Notes: generated by a model not told the origin, from the letters alone. DNA of 64,000 bases from Motilimonas cestriensis (GCF_021295315.1 NZ_JAIMJA010000001.1:306151-370150); one strand, 5' to 3'. Numbered from the stretch's first letter, positions 1 through 9,548 are shown. A program made the numbers and translations.

Positions 1-528
1 ACGCAACATCATTTCGCCTTCTTTAAACTCACCCGCACGCATGCGCTGGAATAAATCTAAGTTTTCTTCAATTGGGCGATCGCGGTAAGGACTATTTTTA
101 CCAGGCTCAACCAGAGTGCCGCGGTATTGGCGTGTTTCTTCAGCATTTAACTGACATACATAGGCTTTGCCTGCTTCAATTAGCTCAACCGCAAATTGGT
201 ACAATTGGTCAAAGTAGTTGGACGCGTAATTAATATCACCGTGCCAGTTAAATCCTAACCATTGCACATCACGCTTAATCGCTTCAACGTAGTCAATGTC
301 TTCTTTTTCTGGGTTGGTATCGTCAAAGCGCAAGTTACATAGCGCATTATCGTAATCACGAGCAATACCGAAGTTTAAACAAATCGATTTCGCGTGACCT
401 ATATGTAAGTAGCCGTTTGGCTCAGGTGGAAAACGGGTATGTACGCGTCCACCGTGCTTACCGTTTTTAATATCTTCATCAATGATTTGACGAATGAAAT
501 TGCTAGGACGAATGTCCGCCTGACTCAT
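1..528 (-). CDS. glnS: Glutaminyl-tRNA synthetase, N-terminal part (runs off window)
   Basis: The minus-strand frame is open from the ATG at 528 to the window edge (176 codons). It begins [16 protein letters not shown] and contains the class I signature [17 protein letters not shown] (HIGH motif) and the following [11 protein letters not shown], both diagnostic of GlnS. The enzyme charges tRNA-Gln with glutamine in the cytoplasm. The order glnS, nagE, nagBAC is the same as in enterobacteria, which supports the call. The KMSK region and the anticodon-binding domain lie outside the window. Confidence 0.95.
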   Translation of the reverse strand, partial: MSQADIRPSNFIRQIIDEDIKNGKHGGRVHTRFPPEPNGYLHIGHAKSICLNFGIARDYDNALCNLRFDDTNPEKEDIDYVEAIKRDVQWLGFNWHGDINYASNYFDQLYQFAVELIEAGKAYVCQLNAEETRQYRGTLVEPGKNSPYRDRPIEENLDLFQRMRAGEFKEGEMMLR

Positions 529-635
529 CGCATACCTCGAGTAATTAAAATAATACCAATAAAATAGCCGCTAATGATCACCCATTCGCGGCTTAAGCAC
601 AATAGCTGATCGCATTGCAATGATATATTTTAGCA

Positions 636-661
636 ACAAAAAAGGGAGCCGAAGCTCCCTT
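636..661 (-). terminator. Intrinsic terminator of nagE
   Basis: A perfect 8-bp stem AAGGGAGC/GCTCCCTT (642-649 with 654-661) closes a CGAA tetraloop. On the minus strand it is followed by a run of T. It lies about 28 bp beyond the nagE stop codon. Confidence 0.85.
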
Positions 662-689
662 AATTCATACTAGGTTAAGACCCAGTTAA

Positions 690-2186
690 TTATTTGCCTG
701 CGATGGCTTTCATTTCGCCAGCAACAAGCTCTGCTTGTGGACCTAGGATAACTTGTAAGTTGTTATCACCTAGTTTCACCACACCCATAGCACCTAAGCC
801 TTTAAGGGTGCCTTCGTCAATCACGCTGCGGTCTTTAAGAGTAAGACGTAAGCGAGTGATACAAGCGTCGATTACCGTTAGGTTATCTGCACCACCTAAC
901 GCAGCTAAGTATTTCTCAGCTAGTTCACGCTTGCTTTCATTGCCACTTGCTTTAGAAGAAGTGTTCGCTTCAACAGCTTCACGGCCTGGTGTAGCTAAGT
1001 TGAACTTAACAATCACAAAGCGGAATACGCTGTAGTAGATAGCGAAGAACACTAAACCTTGCGCTACTAGCATGTACCATTTGTTCGCTAGCGGGTTGTT
1101 TGCAGATAAGAATAAATCCACAAGACCAGCTGAGAAACCAAAGCCAGCCGTCCATTGCATAGAGGCTGCGATGAATAGCGAGATACCTGTTAGTACAGCG
1201 TGTAAGAAGTACAGTACAGGCGCTACGAACATGAATGAGAATTCTAGCGGCTCAGTTACACCTGTGAAGAAAGATGCGAAGCCAGCTGCAATCATGATAG
1301 ATAGCACGCGCTCTTTGTTTTCTGGTTTAGCTGTGTGGTAGATAGCTAAAGCAGCACCCGGTAGACCAAACATCATTACTGGGAAGAAACCAGCCATGTA
1401 GCGACCTGTTTCGCCTACAACTGCAATTGTGTTGCCATCAGCATCTAGTTTCACGCCATTAACCACTTCACCTGCTGCCCACCAGTTACCTAGATCGTTA
1501 ATGCCTGCGAAATCAAACCAGAATACTGTGTTTAGTGCGTGGTGTAGACCAACTGGGATAAGTAGACGGTTGAAGAAACCGTATAGACCCGCGCCAACAT
1601 CACCCATACCCGTAATCGCTTCACCAAAGTGAATTAGACCACCAAAGATAACAGGCCAAACGTACATAAGCACAAATGCTAATAAAATAGCGACCCATGA
1701 ACATAGGATAGGTACAAGGCGTTTACCACTGAAGAAAGATAGCGCTTTGTGTAGCTCTACTTGATAGAAACGGTTGTAAATTTCAGCCGCTACTACACCC
1801 GATAGAATACCCACAAACTGGTTGCTAATTTTAGCAAACGCAAGTTTCGTTTCAGGGCTGTCCATTGCAACTAAGCCAATTTGCTCCACTGCACCTGGAC
1901 CAAGAAGCGTCGTGATTACCATAAAGGTAACAAAACCTGCTAAAGCCGCTGCACCGTCTTTATCTTTTGACATACCGTAAGCCACACCAATGGCAAACAG
2001 TACCGACATGTTTTCAATGATCGCTCCACCTGATTTAATCAGAAATGCAGCAACAGGATTACCACCACCCCAACCCGTTGGGTCAATGTAGTAACCAATA
2101 CCCATTAATACGGCAGCCGCTGGCAAAACGGCCACAGGGACCATTAGCGCTCTACCAATCTTTTGTAAATAACCAAGAATATTCAC
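690..2186 (-). CDS. nagE: N-acetylglucosamine-specific PTS permease, EIICB
   Basis: A PTS permease of the glucose/GlcNAc family that imports N-acetylglucosamine and phosphorylates it to GlcNAc-6-P. The EIIC domain (about residues 1-385) is multi-spanning and carries GVTEPLEFSFMF, the family substrate motif. The EIIB domain follows with its phosphorylated cysteine near residue 442 in DACITRLRLTLKD. The chain stops there, so the EIIA domain present in the 648-residue E. coli NagE is absent and must come from another protein such as Crr. I start at the GTG at 2186 (498 aa): AAAGGAGAGGT lies just upstream and VNILGYLQKIGRAL aligns with the E. coli N terminus. The longer in-frame ATG at 2213 would place the ribosome site inside the gene. 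Divergent from nagB. Confidence 0.93.
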   Translation of the reverse strand: MNILGYLQKIGRALMVPVAVLPAAAVLMGIGYYIDPTGWGGGNPVAAFLIKSGGAIIENMSVLFAIGVAYGMSKDKDGAAALAGFVTFMVITTLLGPGAVEQIGLVAMDSPETKLAFAKISNQFVGILSGVVAAEIYNRFYQVELHKALSFFSGKRLVPILCSWVAILLAFVLMYVWPVIFGGLIHFGEAITGMGDVGAGLYGFFNRLLIPVGLHHALNTVFWFDFAGINDLGNWWAAGEVVNGVKLDADGNTIAVVGETGRYMAGFFPVMMFGLPGAALAIYHTAKPENKERVLSIMIAAGFASFFTGVTEPLEFSFMFVAPVLYFLHAVLTGISLFIAASMQWTAGFGFSAGLVDLFLSANNPLANKWYMLVAQGLVFFAIYYSVFRFVIVKFNLATPGREAVEANTSSKASGNESKRELAEKYLAALGGADNLTVIDACITRLRLTLKDRSVIDEGTLKGLGAMGVVKLGDNNLQVILGPQAELVAGEMKAIAGK

Positions 2187-2299
2187 AATTACCTCTCCTT
2201 TCCAATAGGTCATTATGTGTGTATTTGAGTGTGTAGATTTTTTATTTTTAAACTAGCTTTTATCTACCTAAAGCAAGCATAGGCTGCAGCATAAGGGAT

Positions 2300-2320
2300 T
2301 TATTTCGCTGCGCAAATTAA
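2300..2320. promoter_or_regulatory. Putative NagC operator, nagE side
   Basis: Imperfect palindrome TTATTTCGC-TGC-GCAAATTAA, with the same centre as the site at 2679-2695. It lies 114 bp upstream of the nagE start, and a NagC-type repressor is encoded in the neighbouring operon. NagC is known in enterobacteria to bind paired sites between nagE and nagB. The assignment is inferred from symmetry and position. Confidence 0.5.
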
Positions 2321-2333
2321 TATTCAAAACTTT

Positions 2334-2349
2334 TGTGATCACGGTCAAC
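2334..2349. promoter_or_regulatory. CRP-like site in the nagE/nagB intergenic region
   Basis: TGTGA-N6-TCAAC matches the CRP consensus TGTGA-N6-TCACA in the whole first half-site and three of five bases of the second. CRP activation of nag genes is known in enterobacteria. The site is 148 bp upstream of the nagE start. Confidence 0.45.
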
Positions 2350-2678
2350 AGCACTAAGCCTTTAGTCTCATAACTGTGCTTAATAGCACATAATTAGACC
2401 AAATCGACCGATGATGAGTTATCTGCATCGCATTTTTGCTCAAGACGGCCGACATCGCACGAGCAATATTAAAGAGGTCAATAGTAATAGAATAAAGCAT
2501 GCTACATACGATAAATTGCCAGCTAGGTTATGTTTTAGATGGTTAGCACACCTGATACTTTTAAAAAAAATCATGCACTTACTTAATACCTCGGTCTGAC
2601 AGATTCTGCCTCGATATAAGCCTTAACTCGAAATATAACGACTTAATAAAGAACATCGTAAAAGTGAATGAAAGTTTC

Positions 2679-2695
2679 TTTTCGCTGCGAATTAA
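2679..2695. promoter_or_regulatory. Putative NagC operator, nagB side
   Basis: TTTTCGCTGCGAATTAA contains the perfect 11-bp palindrome TTCGC-T-GCGAA, the same core as 2300-2320. It is about 115 bp upstream of nagB. The two centres are about 377 bp apart, which fits a repression loop across the divergent promoters. The rest of the 624-bp gap (2187-2810) shows no convincing gene. Confidence 0.5.
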
Positions 2696-2810
2696 CTATT
2701 GCAAATTTATCCTACAATCGCCACAATGATCTTAATTAAGGGTTGAAATAAACACCCGCCATGTAAAAATTTCATTTTTAAACTTTTTAATTGTACTGGA
2801 GAGATACCTC

Positions 2811-3611
2811 ATGAGACTTATCCCACTTGACACAGCAAAAGACGTTGGCCTTTGGTCTGCACGCTACATCGCTGACCGTATTAACAAGTTTGCCCCTACC
2901 GCTGAGCGCCCTTTTGTACTAGGTTGTCCTACTGGTGGTACGCCTCTAAACACTTACAAGCGTTTAATCGAGCTAAACAAAGCCGGTGAAGTTAGCTTTG
3001 AGCACGTAGTCACATTCAATATGGATGAATATGTAGGCATCGCCCCAGAACATCCAGAAAGCTACCGCAGCTTCATGTACAACAACTTCTTCAACCACAT
3101 CAACATTCAAGAAAAGAACATCAACCTACTTGATGGTAATGCCGAAGATTTAGAAGCGGAATGTCAACGTTACGAAGACAAAATCAAAAGCTACGGCAAA
3201 ATCAACCTATTCATGGGTGGCGTAGGCACAGACGGTCACATCGCATTTAACGAGCCAGCGTCATCGTTAGCGTCTCGTACACGTATCAAAACATTAACGC
3301 CAGATACCCGCATCGCTAACTCACGCTTCTTTGACAACGACATCAACCAAGTGCCAAAAATTGCCCTGACCATTGGTGTAGGTACGCTACTTGATGCAAA
3401 AGAAGTATTGATCTTAGTAACAGGTCATAACAAGGCACAAGCACTTGAAGCCGCAGTTGAAGGTAGCGTAAACCATTTATGGACTGTTTCTGCACTGCAA
3501 CTTCACCCTAAATCAATTATCGCTTGTGATGAGCCTGCAACATTGGAACTAAAAGTGAAAACCCTTAAATACTTCAAAGAGCTTGAAGCGGGTAACGTAG
3601 GTAATCTTTAA
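2811..3611 (+). CDS. nagB: Glucosamine-6-phosphate deaminase
   Basis: Converts glucosamine-6-phosphate to fructose-6-phosphate and ammonia, the last step of amino-sugar entry into glycolysis. The length (266 aa) equals that of E. coli NagB. The phosphate-binding loop TGGTP is at residues 41-45, Asp72 lies in TFNMDEYVG, and [11 protein letters not shown] carries the His and Glu of the ring-opening site. Start ATG is preceded by GGAGAG. First gene of nagB-nagA-nagC, with 17 bp to nagA. Confidence 0.97.
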   Translation: MRLIPLDTAKDVGLWSARYIADRINKFAPTAERPFVLGCPTGGTPLNTYKRLIELNKAGEVSFEHVVTFNMDEYVGIAPEHPESYRSFMYNNFFNHINIQEKNINLLDGNAEDLEAECQRYEDKIKSYGKINLFMGGVGTDGHIAFNEPASSLASRTRIKTLTPDTRIANSRFFDNDINQVPKIALTIGVGTLLDAKEVLILVTGHNKAQALEAAVEGSVNHLWTVSALQLHPKSIIACDEPATLELKVKTLKYFKELEAGNVGNL

Positions 3612-3628
3612 GCCCAAGGAGTAGTCAG

Positions 3629-4765
3629 ATGTACGCGTTAACTAACTGTACAATTTACACAACTGAAGCGGTGCTTACGGAACATGCCGTATTAGTTGAA
3701 GGGGATCAAATCCACTCTATCGTAGCGGCTGCTGATTTAGCAGCCGATATCGAGCAGGTTGATTTAAATGGTGCCAACCTTGCACCCGGTTTTATCGATC
3801 TACAGCTTAATGGCTGTGGTGGCGTGATGTTTAATGATGATGTGTCGATTAAAACACTGCAAATCATGCAAGATGCCAACCTAAAATCGGGTTGTACTAG
3901 CTACTTACCTACCCTTATCACGTCTTCGGACGAAGACATGAAAACGGCACTGCAGGTAGGTCGTCAGTACATGGATGCAACCCCTAATGAAGTATTAGGG
4001 TTACATCTAGAAGGCCCTTATTTAAGCCTAGAGAAAAAAGGCATTCACCGCCCTGAATTTATTCGCAAACCAGCTCAAGAAATGATTGATTTGATTTGTG
4101 AAAATGCAGATGTAGTGAGCAAGGTCACACTGGCACCAGAAAACACCCCTATTGAAGTAATTAAACAATTATCTCAAGCCGGTGTTGTGGTATCACTAGG
4201 CCATACCAATGCAACTTATGAGCAAGCCAAAGCAGCTATCGATGCTGGCGCGACTTTTGCTACCCATCTATTCAATGCGATGAGCCCAATGACAGGCCGT
4301 GAGCCTGGAGTACTTGGCGCAGTTTATGACAGTGAAGATGTTTACACTGGCATCATTGTAGATGGTTTCCATGTTGCTTATCCGAACGTGCGCATTTCTA
4401 AAAAAATCAAAGGTGACAAACTGATTTTAGTTACTGATGCGACGGCACCTGCAGGTGCAAATATTGACCAATTCGACTTTGTCGGTACCACGGTATACTA
4501 CAAAGATGGTAAATGTTTCGGCGCAGACGGCACCTTAGGTGGCAGCGCAGTAACCATGATCGAGTCAATCGAACAATCGGTTAAGTTCGTTGGTATTGAA
4601 TTAGATGAAGCTATTCGCATGGCCACTCTTTATCCTGCGAAAGCCGTCTCTGTCGAAGATAAACTGGGCGTCATCGCGCCGGGTAAAGTAGCCAACTTGG
4701 CTATTTTCAACAGTGACTTCAAAGTAACCGGTACCGTGGTTAACGGTCTTTATAAGAAGCAATAA
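3629..4765 (+). CDS. nagA: N-acetylglucosamine-6-phosphate deacetylase
   Basis: Removes acetate from GlcNAc-6-P to give GlcN-6-P for NagB. The 378 aa match the family (about 380). Metal and catalytic motifs of the amidohydrolase fold are present: HLEGPYL, the second histidine region [20 protein letters not shown], and TDATAPAG with the catalytic Asp. Start ATG has AAGGAG about 10 bp upstream. It lies between nagB and nagC in an evident operon. Confidence 0.96.
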   Translation: MYALTNCTIYTTEAVLTEHAVLVEGDQIHSIVAAADLAADIEQVDLNGANLAPGFIDLQLNGCGGVMFNDDVSIKTLQIMQDANLKSGCTSYLPTLITSSDEDMKTALQVGRQYMDATPNEVLGLHLEGPYLSLEKKGIHRPEFIRKPAQEMIDLICENADVVSKVTLAPENTPIEVIKQLSQAGVVVSLGHTNATYEQAKAAIDAGATFATHLFNAMSPMTGREPGVLGAVYDSEDVYTGIIVDGFHVAYPNVRISKKIKGDKLILVTDATAPAGANIDQFDFVGTTVYYKDGKCFGADGTLGGSAVTMIESIEQSVKFVGIELDEAIRMATLYPAKAVSVEDKLGVIAPGKVANLAIFNSDFKVTGTVVNGLYKKQ

Positions 4766-4768
4766 ATA

Positions 4769-5992
4769 ATGAAAAACGGATTGATAGCCAATGTAGATTT
4801 AATTAAACAAGTAAATAGCGCAGCTGTTTATCGCTTAGTTGATTCTCAAGGGCCAATCTCTCGCGTTAAAATTGCCGAAGTCAGTCAACTGGCTCCGGCA
4901 AGTGTCACCAAAATTACCCGCCAGTTAATTGAACACGGGTTAATTAAAGAAGTTGCACAACAAGCTTCAACCGGCGGCCGACGCGCGATCTCACTCACCA
5001 CCGAGACATCCAAATTTCATTTTGTCGCCGCCAAAATTGGCCGGCGACTTCTTACCCTTTCTTTATACGATTTATCCGGCAAAGAAATTGTAGGTATCCA
5101 GCTACCGATTCAAGTAACAGAGCAAGATGATTTAGTCGAGTTTCTCTGCCAAACATTAGCCGACTTTATTGACGAGTATGCACGTAAAACCAAAAAGTTA
5201 ATCGCCATTGCGGTAACCTTATCGGGTTTGGTTAACCCGCAATCTGGTATTGTAATTTATACGCCCCGATACAATATGCGCAACTGCCCACTGGCAGACA
5301 TCATTTCACGACGCTTTTCAATGCCAGCCTTTGTCGGTAACGACACCCGCGCCATGGCACTGGCCGAGCACTACTTTGGCGCATCAAACGATTGTGACGA
5401 TTCTATTCTTATCACTATCCATCACGGTACCGGCTCAGGGATTATGTCTCGTGGCCAAGTATTTCTTGGAAGTAACCGAAATGTGGGTGAAATAGGCCAT
5501 ATCCAAATTGATCCATTAGGTAAACGCTGCCATTGTGGCAACTATGGCTGCCTCGAAACCGTGGCGTCTAATGAAGCCATAGTTGAACAGGTTAAGCAGT
5601 ATATTGAAGAAGGCCGTCAAAGCAGCCTCGGCGGCAAGCAAATCGACATTTCCAGTATTTGCCAAGCGGCCAACAAAGGCGACGCGCTTGCGATTTCAGT
5701 GCTTACTAATGTCGGTAAATATCTCGGCCAAGCTATCGCGATCATGGTGAACTTATTTAACCCTGAAAAAGTGTTAATTGCCGGAGAGATAATGGCGGCA
5801 GACCAAGTATTGCTGCCAGCCATTAAACAATGTGTTCACCATCAATCTTTGCCTAGCTTTCATGACAACTTGCCGATTGTGCCAGCAAAATTTCAAAAGC
5901 AGCCAACCATGGGCGGTTTTGCCCTAGTCAAGCGCGTGTTACTTGATGGCTCGTTATTACAAACCATTATGGAAGGCAATCGTCACCAGTAA
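4769..5992 (+). CDS. nagC: ROK-family repressor of amino-sugar genes, NagC-like
   Basis: 407 aa, the E. coli NagC length. The N terminus (IANVDLIKQVNSAAVYRLV, then a winged helix-turn-helix around residues 30-65 with APASVTKITRQL) is nearly identical in pattern to NagC. The C-terminal ROK domain has the zinc motif CHCGNYGCLETVAS and a sugar-kinase-like fold. It should sense GlcNAc-6-P and repress nagE and nagBAC. The start codon lies 3 bp beyond the nagA stop, so translation is probably coupled. No strong terminator was seen after it. Confidence 0.93.
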   Translation: MKNGLIANVDLIKQVNSAAVYRLVDSQGPISRVKIAEVSQLAPASVTKITRQLIEHGLIKEVAQQASTGGRRAISLTTETSKFHFVAAKIGRRLLTLSLYDLSGKEIVGIQLPIQVTEQDDLVEFLCQTLADFIDEYARKTKKLIAIAVTLSGLVNPQSGIVIYTPRYNMRNCPLADIISRRFSMPAFVGNDTRAMALAEHYFGASNDCDDSILITIHHGTGSGIMSRGQVFLGSNRNVGEIGHIQIDPLGKRCHCGNYGCLETVASNEAIVEQVKQYIEEGRQSSLGGKQIDISSICQAANKGDALAISVLTNVGKYLGQAIAIMVNLFNPEKVLIAGEIMAADQVLLPAIKQCVHHQSLPSFHDNLPIVPAKFQKQPTMGGFALVKRVLLDGSLLQTIMEGNRHQ

Positions 5993-6022
5993 TGGCTCTT
6001 TGTGTGACTACCCGCTCCCAAT

Positions 6023-6174
6023 TATACCCAATCAACTTGGAGAGGCTTGATTTCAGCAAGATTTTACACACGTTTAGGCAAGGCATTGATTGCAGGTAAT
6101 GGCTTCTCCTTATCAATAACACAGCATAAACACGGTGGCGCTCTGAAACATGCATCTTCAGTTGATTGGGTATA
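6023..6174. mobile_element. MITE-like element, 152 bp, with 15-bp perfect terminal inverted repeats
   Basis: The ends TATACCCAATCAACT (6023-6037) and AGTTGATTGGGTATA (6160-6174) are exact inverted repeats. There is no plausible gene inside. A degenerate right end recurs at 9717-9752 and a short hairpin version at 59515-59547, so it is a dispersed family. Similar TATACCCAA...TTGGGTATA repeats are familiar from Vibrio and Shewanella genomes. Confidence 0.7.
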
Positions 6175-6226
6175 AAAGTATTAACACTAATCGGCAATAA
6201 ACTCTTAGCCCAGCGCTGTTCACTAA

Positions 6227-6261
6227 CAATGCGCTACCGCATTTAGCTGAGTAGCGCATTG
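6227..6261 (-). terminator. Hairpin just beyond ileS, possible terminator
   Basis: An 11-bp perfect stem CAATGCGCTAC/GTAGCGCATTG with a 13-nt loop begins 7 bp beyond the ileS stop. The following T-run on the minus strand is weak, so termination is inferred. Confidence 0.45.
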
Positions 6262-6267
6262 ACTAAG

Positions 6268-9200
6268 TTATTTTCGAACATCAATATAGATAGTACCCAG
6301 CTCTAACTCATAAGGCTCACCTAATCCTTGCGCTAGCTCGAAATCCAGCTCAATGGCCAAGGTTTCCGTCTTTAAGTAGTCTTCATACTTTTCTAGCCAC
6401 AGCCGTACTTTGTCTGAAGTATTTATTGCAATCCATATTCTATCGGTAACATTGAGCCCCATTGATTTTCGCTTTTTTTGGATCCCACTGATTACTTCTC
6501 TCACCATGCCCTCTGCAATCAGCTCTTCAGTTAACTCAGGATCAAACTCCATCGAAATAAACCGATTTGACACGGCATTTACACCAGCTTTGGCCTTGCG
6601 AAAGATAACTATCTCATCTTCATTAAAGCGTTGGCCATCGACTTCCAACTGGCCTTGTTGCTGCAGCTGATCAATATCTTGTACCGTCAAATTAGCGATT
6701 AAACTCGCGTAATGCTTCATCTGCTTGCCAAGGCGTTTACCCAACATAGGGAAATTTGCTTTAGCGTACAAATCAATAAATTGGCTCTCATCTGTGCTGA
6801 AACTAAGTGTTTTGATATTCAACTCAGATTTAATGTAACTCGACAGGCACTTTATATCTTGTAATTCAGCGGCATCTCGATGCAAAACAGTGGCACTGCT
6901 TAGTGGCGTTTTTAGCTTTATTTTTAGATCATTGCGTTGCTGACGCCCCATCACTACTAAATGCTGCAAACGTTGTACACTCAGCTCCAACGCTGGCGAT
7001 TTAAGTTCGGCTTTTGCTTGTGGATAGTCGCACAAATGAACAGAAATAGGCCGTTCTTTATCGTTAGCATAACCGTTAAGTTGTTGATAAAGATATTCAG
7101 ATAAAAATGGTGCGAATGGCGCCATCAAAGTCGAAAAGGTATTTAAGCAATAGTAAAGGGAGGCATAAGCACTTGCTTTGTCTGCATTCATTTCAGCTTG
7201 CCAAAAACGGGCACGATTAAGGCGAATATACCAATTGGTTAAGTCTTCTAAAAACGCAAACAGTGGTGGGACAACCTCGTACAAACGATAGGCCTGCATT
7301 TCGCTGTTTACTTTCTCTATCAAGCTTTCCAACCGTGATACAATCCATTGATCTAAAACGTTTTCTTTAGCTAACTCGCCGGATGCCTGCCATTTATCGA
7401 TATCGGCATACGTACTAAAAAATTTAAATGCGTTATACCAAGGTAACAACACCTTACGCACCATTTCTTGAACACCACTGTCGACAAATTTTTGCTCTTC
7501 TGCTTTTACTAAACCCGAGTTGATCAGGTATAAGCGCAGCGCGTCAGCACCATATTGTTCCATCAACGAGTCAGGCGCGGTATAGTTCTTTAACCGCTTT
7601 GACATCTTTTTACCGTCTTCAGCCATCACAGTGCCATTTACAATGACATTGGTAAATGGCGGTTTGCCAAACAAACTCTCACTCAATACCTGTAGGGTAT
7701 AGAACCATCCGCGCGTTTGATCGACCCCTTCAGCAATAAAAGAGGCAGGGAAGTTAGCCTCAAACTGTTGTTTATTTTCAAACGGATAATGAACCTGCGC
7801 ATAAGGCATAGAGCCAGACTCAAACCAACAATCAAATACTTCAGGTATACGACGATACACACCCTCTTCATTGGCGACAGTAAATGTGAGCCCATCAACG
7901 TGGTCGCGATGTAAATCCGATATTGCTTTACCCGTAAGCCTAGTCAGCTCGGCAATTGAACCAACACAAACATGATTACCAGTGATGTCATTGACCCAGA
8001 TGGGTAGCGGAGTGCCCCAATAACGGTTCCTGGACACAGCCCAATCGATGGCATTTTCTAACCATTTTCCCATTCGACCTTGCTGTATGTGCTCAGGTAC
8101 CCATCTGATTTGTTTATTATTCTCAACCAACTTATCGCGGATAGCGGTCACTTTGACATACCAAGAAGGCACAGTACGGTAAATGATTGGCGTATCAGAG
8201 CGAGGACAAAAGGGGTAACTGTGCATCAAGGTTTCATGGTGATACAAGTGTCCCTTGTCTTTTAATGTTTGGATGATTTGCTTGTCCGCATCTTTAACGT
8301 ACATTCCGGAAAAATCATCGACCTCTTGCGTAAAACGGCCTCGACCATCTAATGGACAAACACTGGCGCTCACGTTATGCGCTCGGCAAACACGTTGATC
8401 ATCTTCGCCAAATGCCGGCGCCATATGAACGATACCCGTCCCGCTTTCAAGGGAGACATAATCATCCGATAAGACTTGGAAAGCCCCCTCTTGCCGCTGA
8501 CTAGCAAAATATGAGAACAAAGGCTGATATGCCTTACCAACCAATTCAGTGCCCTTGACCGTTGCAAGGACTTCTACTTGATGATTTTTTACTACTGTCT
8601 CCATAAGGCCTTGAGCAAGCCAGATTACCTTATTAACCGTTTTATCCCAGACTTTGACATAATCGAACTCCGGATTAACACATAAGGCTAAGTTTGAAGG
8701 TAAGGTCCAAGGTGTTGTGGTCCAAGCGGCAAAATAGGCTTCGTCATTCTCCAGTTTAAATAGCACCGTCACTGCAGGATCTTGCACATCTTTATAGTTA
8801 GACGACGCTTCAAAGTTAGACAATACGGTTTCCAGCTCAGTAGAATAGGCAACCACTTTTTCGCCCTCATAAACCATGCCTTTATCCCATAACTGCTTAA
8901 ATACCCACCAGACCGACTCCATGAAATTAGGGTCCATAGTGCGATAGTCATTTTCAAAGTCGACCCAACGACCTAGTCGAGTGATGGTTTTTTCCCATTC
9001 TTGGCTATAGCGCTGAACAATGGCACGACACTCATCGTTGTAGGCAGCGATGCCGTATTTTTCGACCGCCTCTTTAGCCGACATACCAAGAGCTTTGTCT
9101 ATCTCGTGCTCGATGGGCAAACCGTGGCAATCCCAACCAAAGCGACGTTCAACATGATAGCCAAGCATCGTTTGATAACGCGGCACTATGTCTTTTATGG

Positions 9201-9402
9201 TCGATGCGACAAGATGGCCATGATGGGGTAGCCCCGTTGCAAAAGGAGGCCCATCATAGAAAACAAAGGTGGGTTTATGTTGCGATTGTTCGAGAGATTG
9301 CTGAAAAACCTGATTTTGCTGCCAAAAAGTCAACACGTCATGTTCAGCGTTAACGAAAGAAAAGTTTGTCGATGACGAATGTTGTTTTTGCTCTGTAAAC
9401 AT
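6268..9402 (-). CDS. ileS: Isoleucyl-tRNA synthetase, type 2 (eukaryote-like)
   Basis: Charges tRNA-Ile. 1044 aa. The HxGH signature is HHGH at residues 60-63 inside YDGPPFATGLPHHGHLVAS, followed by RFGWDCHGLPIE. GTVMAEDGKKMSKRLKNY gives the KMSKR loop near residue 600. These signatures, the long C-terminal region and the lack of the C-terminal Cys-rich zinc finger match the eukaryote-like IleRS2 group rather than the usual bacterial IleRS1 of about 940 aa. IleRS2 enzymes are known for low sensitivity to mupirocin. The gene is not beside lspA, the usual site of housekeeping ileS, so a second ileS probably exists elsewhere. AGAGGT precedes the ATG. The leader at 9439-9548 carries an apparent attenuator. 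Confidence 0.93.
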   Translation of the reverse strand: MFTEQKQHSSSTNFSFVNAEHDVLTFWQQNQVFQQSLEQSQHKPTFVFYDGPPFATGLPHHGHLVASTIKDIVPRYQTMLGYHVERRFGWDCHGLPIEHEIDKALGMSAKEAVEKYGIAAYNDECRAIVQRYSQEWEKTITRLGRWVDFENDYRTMDPNFMESVWWVFKQLWDKGMVYEGEKVVAYSTELETVLSNFEASSNYKDVQDPAVTVLFKLENDEAYFAAWTTTPWTLPSNLALCVNPEFDYVKVWDKTVNKVIWLAQGLMETVVKNHQVEVLATVKGTELVGKAYQPLFSYFASQRQEGAFQVLSDDYVSLESGTGIVHMAPAFGEDDQRVCRAHNVSASVCPLDGRGRFTQEVDDFSGMYVKDADKQIIQTLKDKGHLYHHETLMHSYPFCPRSDTPIIYRTVPSWYVKVTAIRDKLVENNKQIRWVPEHIQQGRMGKWLENAIDWAVSRNRYWGTPLPIWVNDITGNHVCVGSIAELTRLTGKAISDLHRDHVDGLTFTVANEEGVYRRIPEVFDCWFESGSMPYAQVHYPFENKQQFEANFPASFIAEGVDQTRGWFYTLQVLSESLFGKPPFTNVIVNGTVMAEDGKKMSKRLKNYTAPDSLMEQYGADALRLYLINSGLVKAEEQKFVDSGVQEMVRKVLLPWYNAFKFFSTYADIDKWQASGELAKENVLDQWIVSRLESLIEKVNSEMQAYRLYEVVPPLFAFLEDLTNWYIRLNRARFWQAEMNADKASAYASLYYCLNTFSTLMAPFAPFLSEYLYQQLNGYANDKERPISVHLCDYPQAKAELKSPALELSVQRLQHLVVMGRQQRNDLKIKLKTPLSSATVLHRDAAELQDIKCLSSYIKSELNIKTLSFSTDESQFIDLYAKANFPMLGKRLGKQMKHYASLIANLTVQDIDQLQQQGQLEVDGQRFNEDEIVIFRKAKAGVNAVSNRFISMEFDPELTEELIAEGMVREVISGIQKKRKSMGLNVTDRIWIAINTSDKVRLWLEKYEDYLKTETLAIELDFELAQGLGEPYELELGTIYIDVRK

Positions 9403-9438
9403 ACTTACCTCTGTAAATTTGCCTAGAGGTGAAGTTAT

Positions 9439-9467
9439 AAAAAACCCGCCTTCTAGGCGGGTTTTTT
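9439..9467 (-). terminator. Attenuator terminator in the ileS leader
   Basis: AACCCGCC-TTCTA-GGCGGGTT (plus strand) forms an 8-bp GC-rich stem with a T-run on the minus strand. It lies between the leader peptide (ends 9486) and the ileS start (9402). In the transcript the upstream GGUGGG at the Val-Val-Gly codons (plus 9490-9495) can pair with CCCGCC, the first arm of the terminator, to form an antiterminator (six pairs, one of them U-G). Confidence 0.8.
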
Positions 9468-9485
9468 ATTTGTTAGTTACGCAAA

Positions 9486-9548
9486 CTATCCCACCACTTC
9501 AAAAGAAATGATGCTAATAATTCGTTGGCTAAGCGTTTGCGTATTCAT
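9486..9548 (-). CDS. Isoleucine-rich leader peptide of ileS
   Basis: A 20-codon frame ATG...TAG reads MNTQTLSQRI-ISIISFEVVG. Four of 20 codons are Ile, at positions 10, 11, 13 and 14. It ends 19 bp before the terminator at 9439-9467. A ribosome stalled at the Ile codons would leave the Val-Val-Gly codons free to pair with the terminator's 5' arm. A ribosome reaching the stop would cover them and allow termination. This is the arrangement of amino-acid operon leaders. No Shine-Dalgarno is visible; the candidate promoter puts the transcript start at about the ATG, so it may be leaderless. Existence and role are inferred. Confidence 0.7.
   Translation of the reverse strand: MNTQTLSQRIISIISFEVVG

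Noticed and set aside
2411..2599. 62-aa ORF in the nagE-nagB gap
   Set aside because: No ribosome site and random-looking composition in a regulatory region.
5967..6197. 76-aa minus-strand ORF
   Set aside because: It runs through the MITE-like element and overlaps the end of nagC.
9439..9467. Reading the ileS leader hairpin as a plus-strand terminator
   Set aside because: There is no plus-strand gene ending nearby; its place after the Ile leader ORF fits an attenuator.
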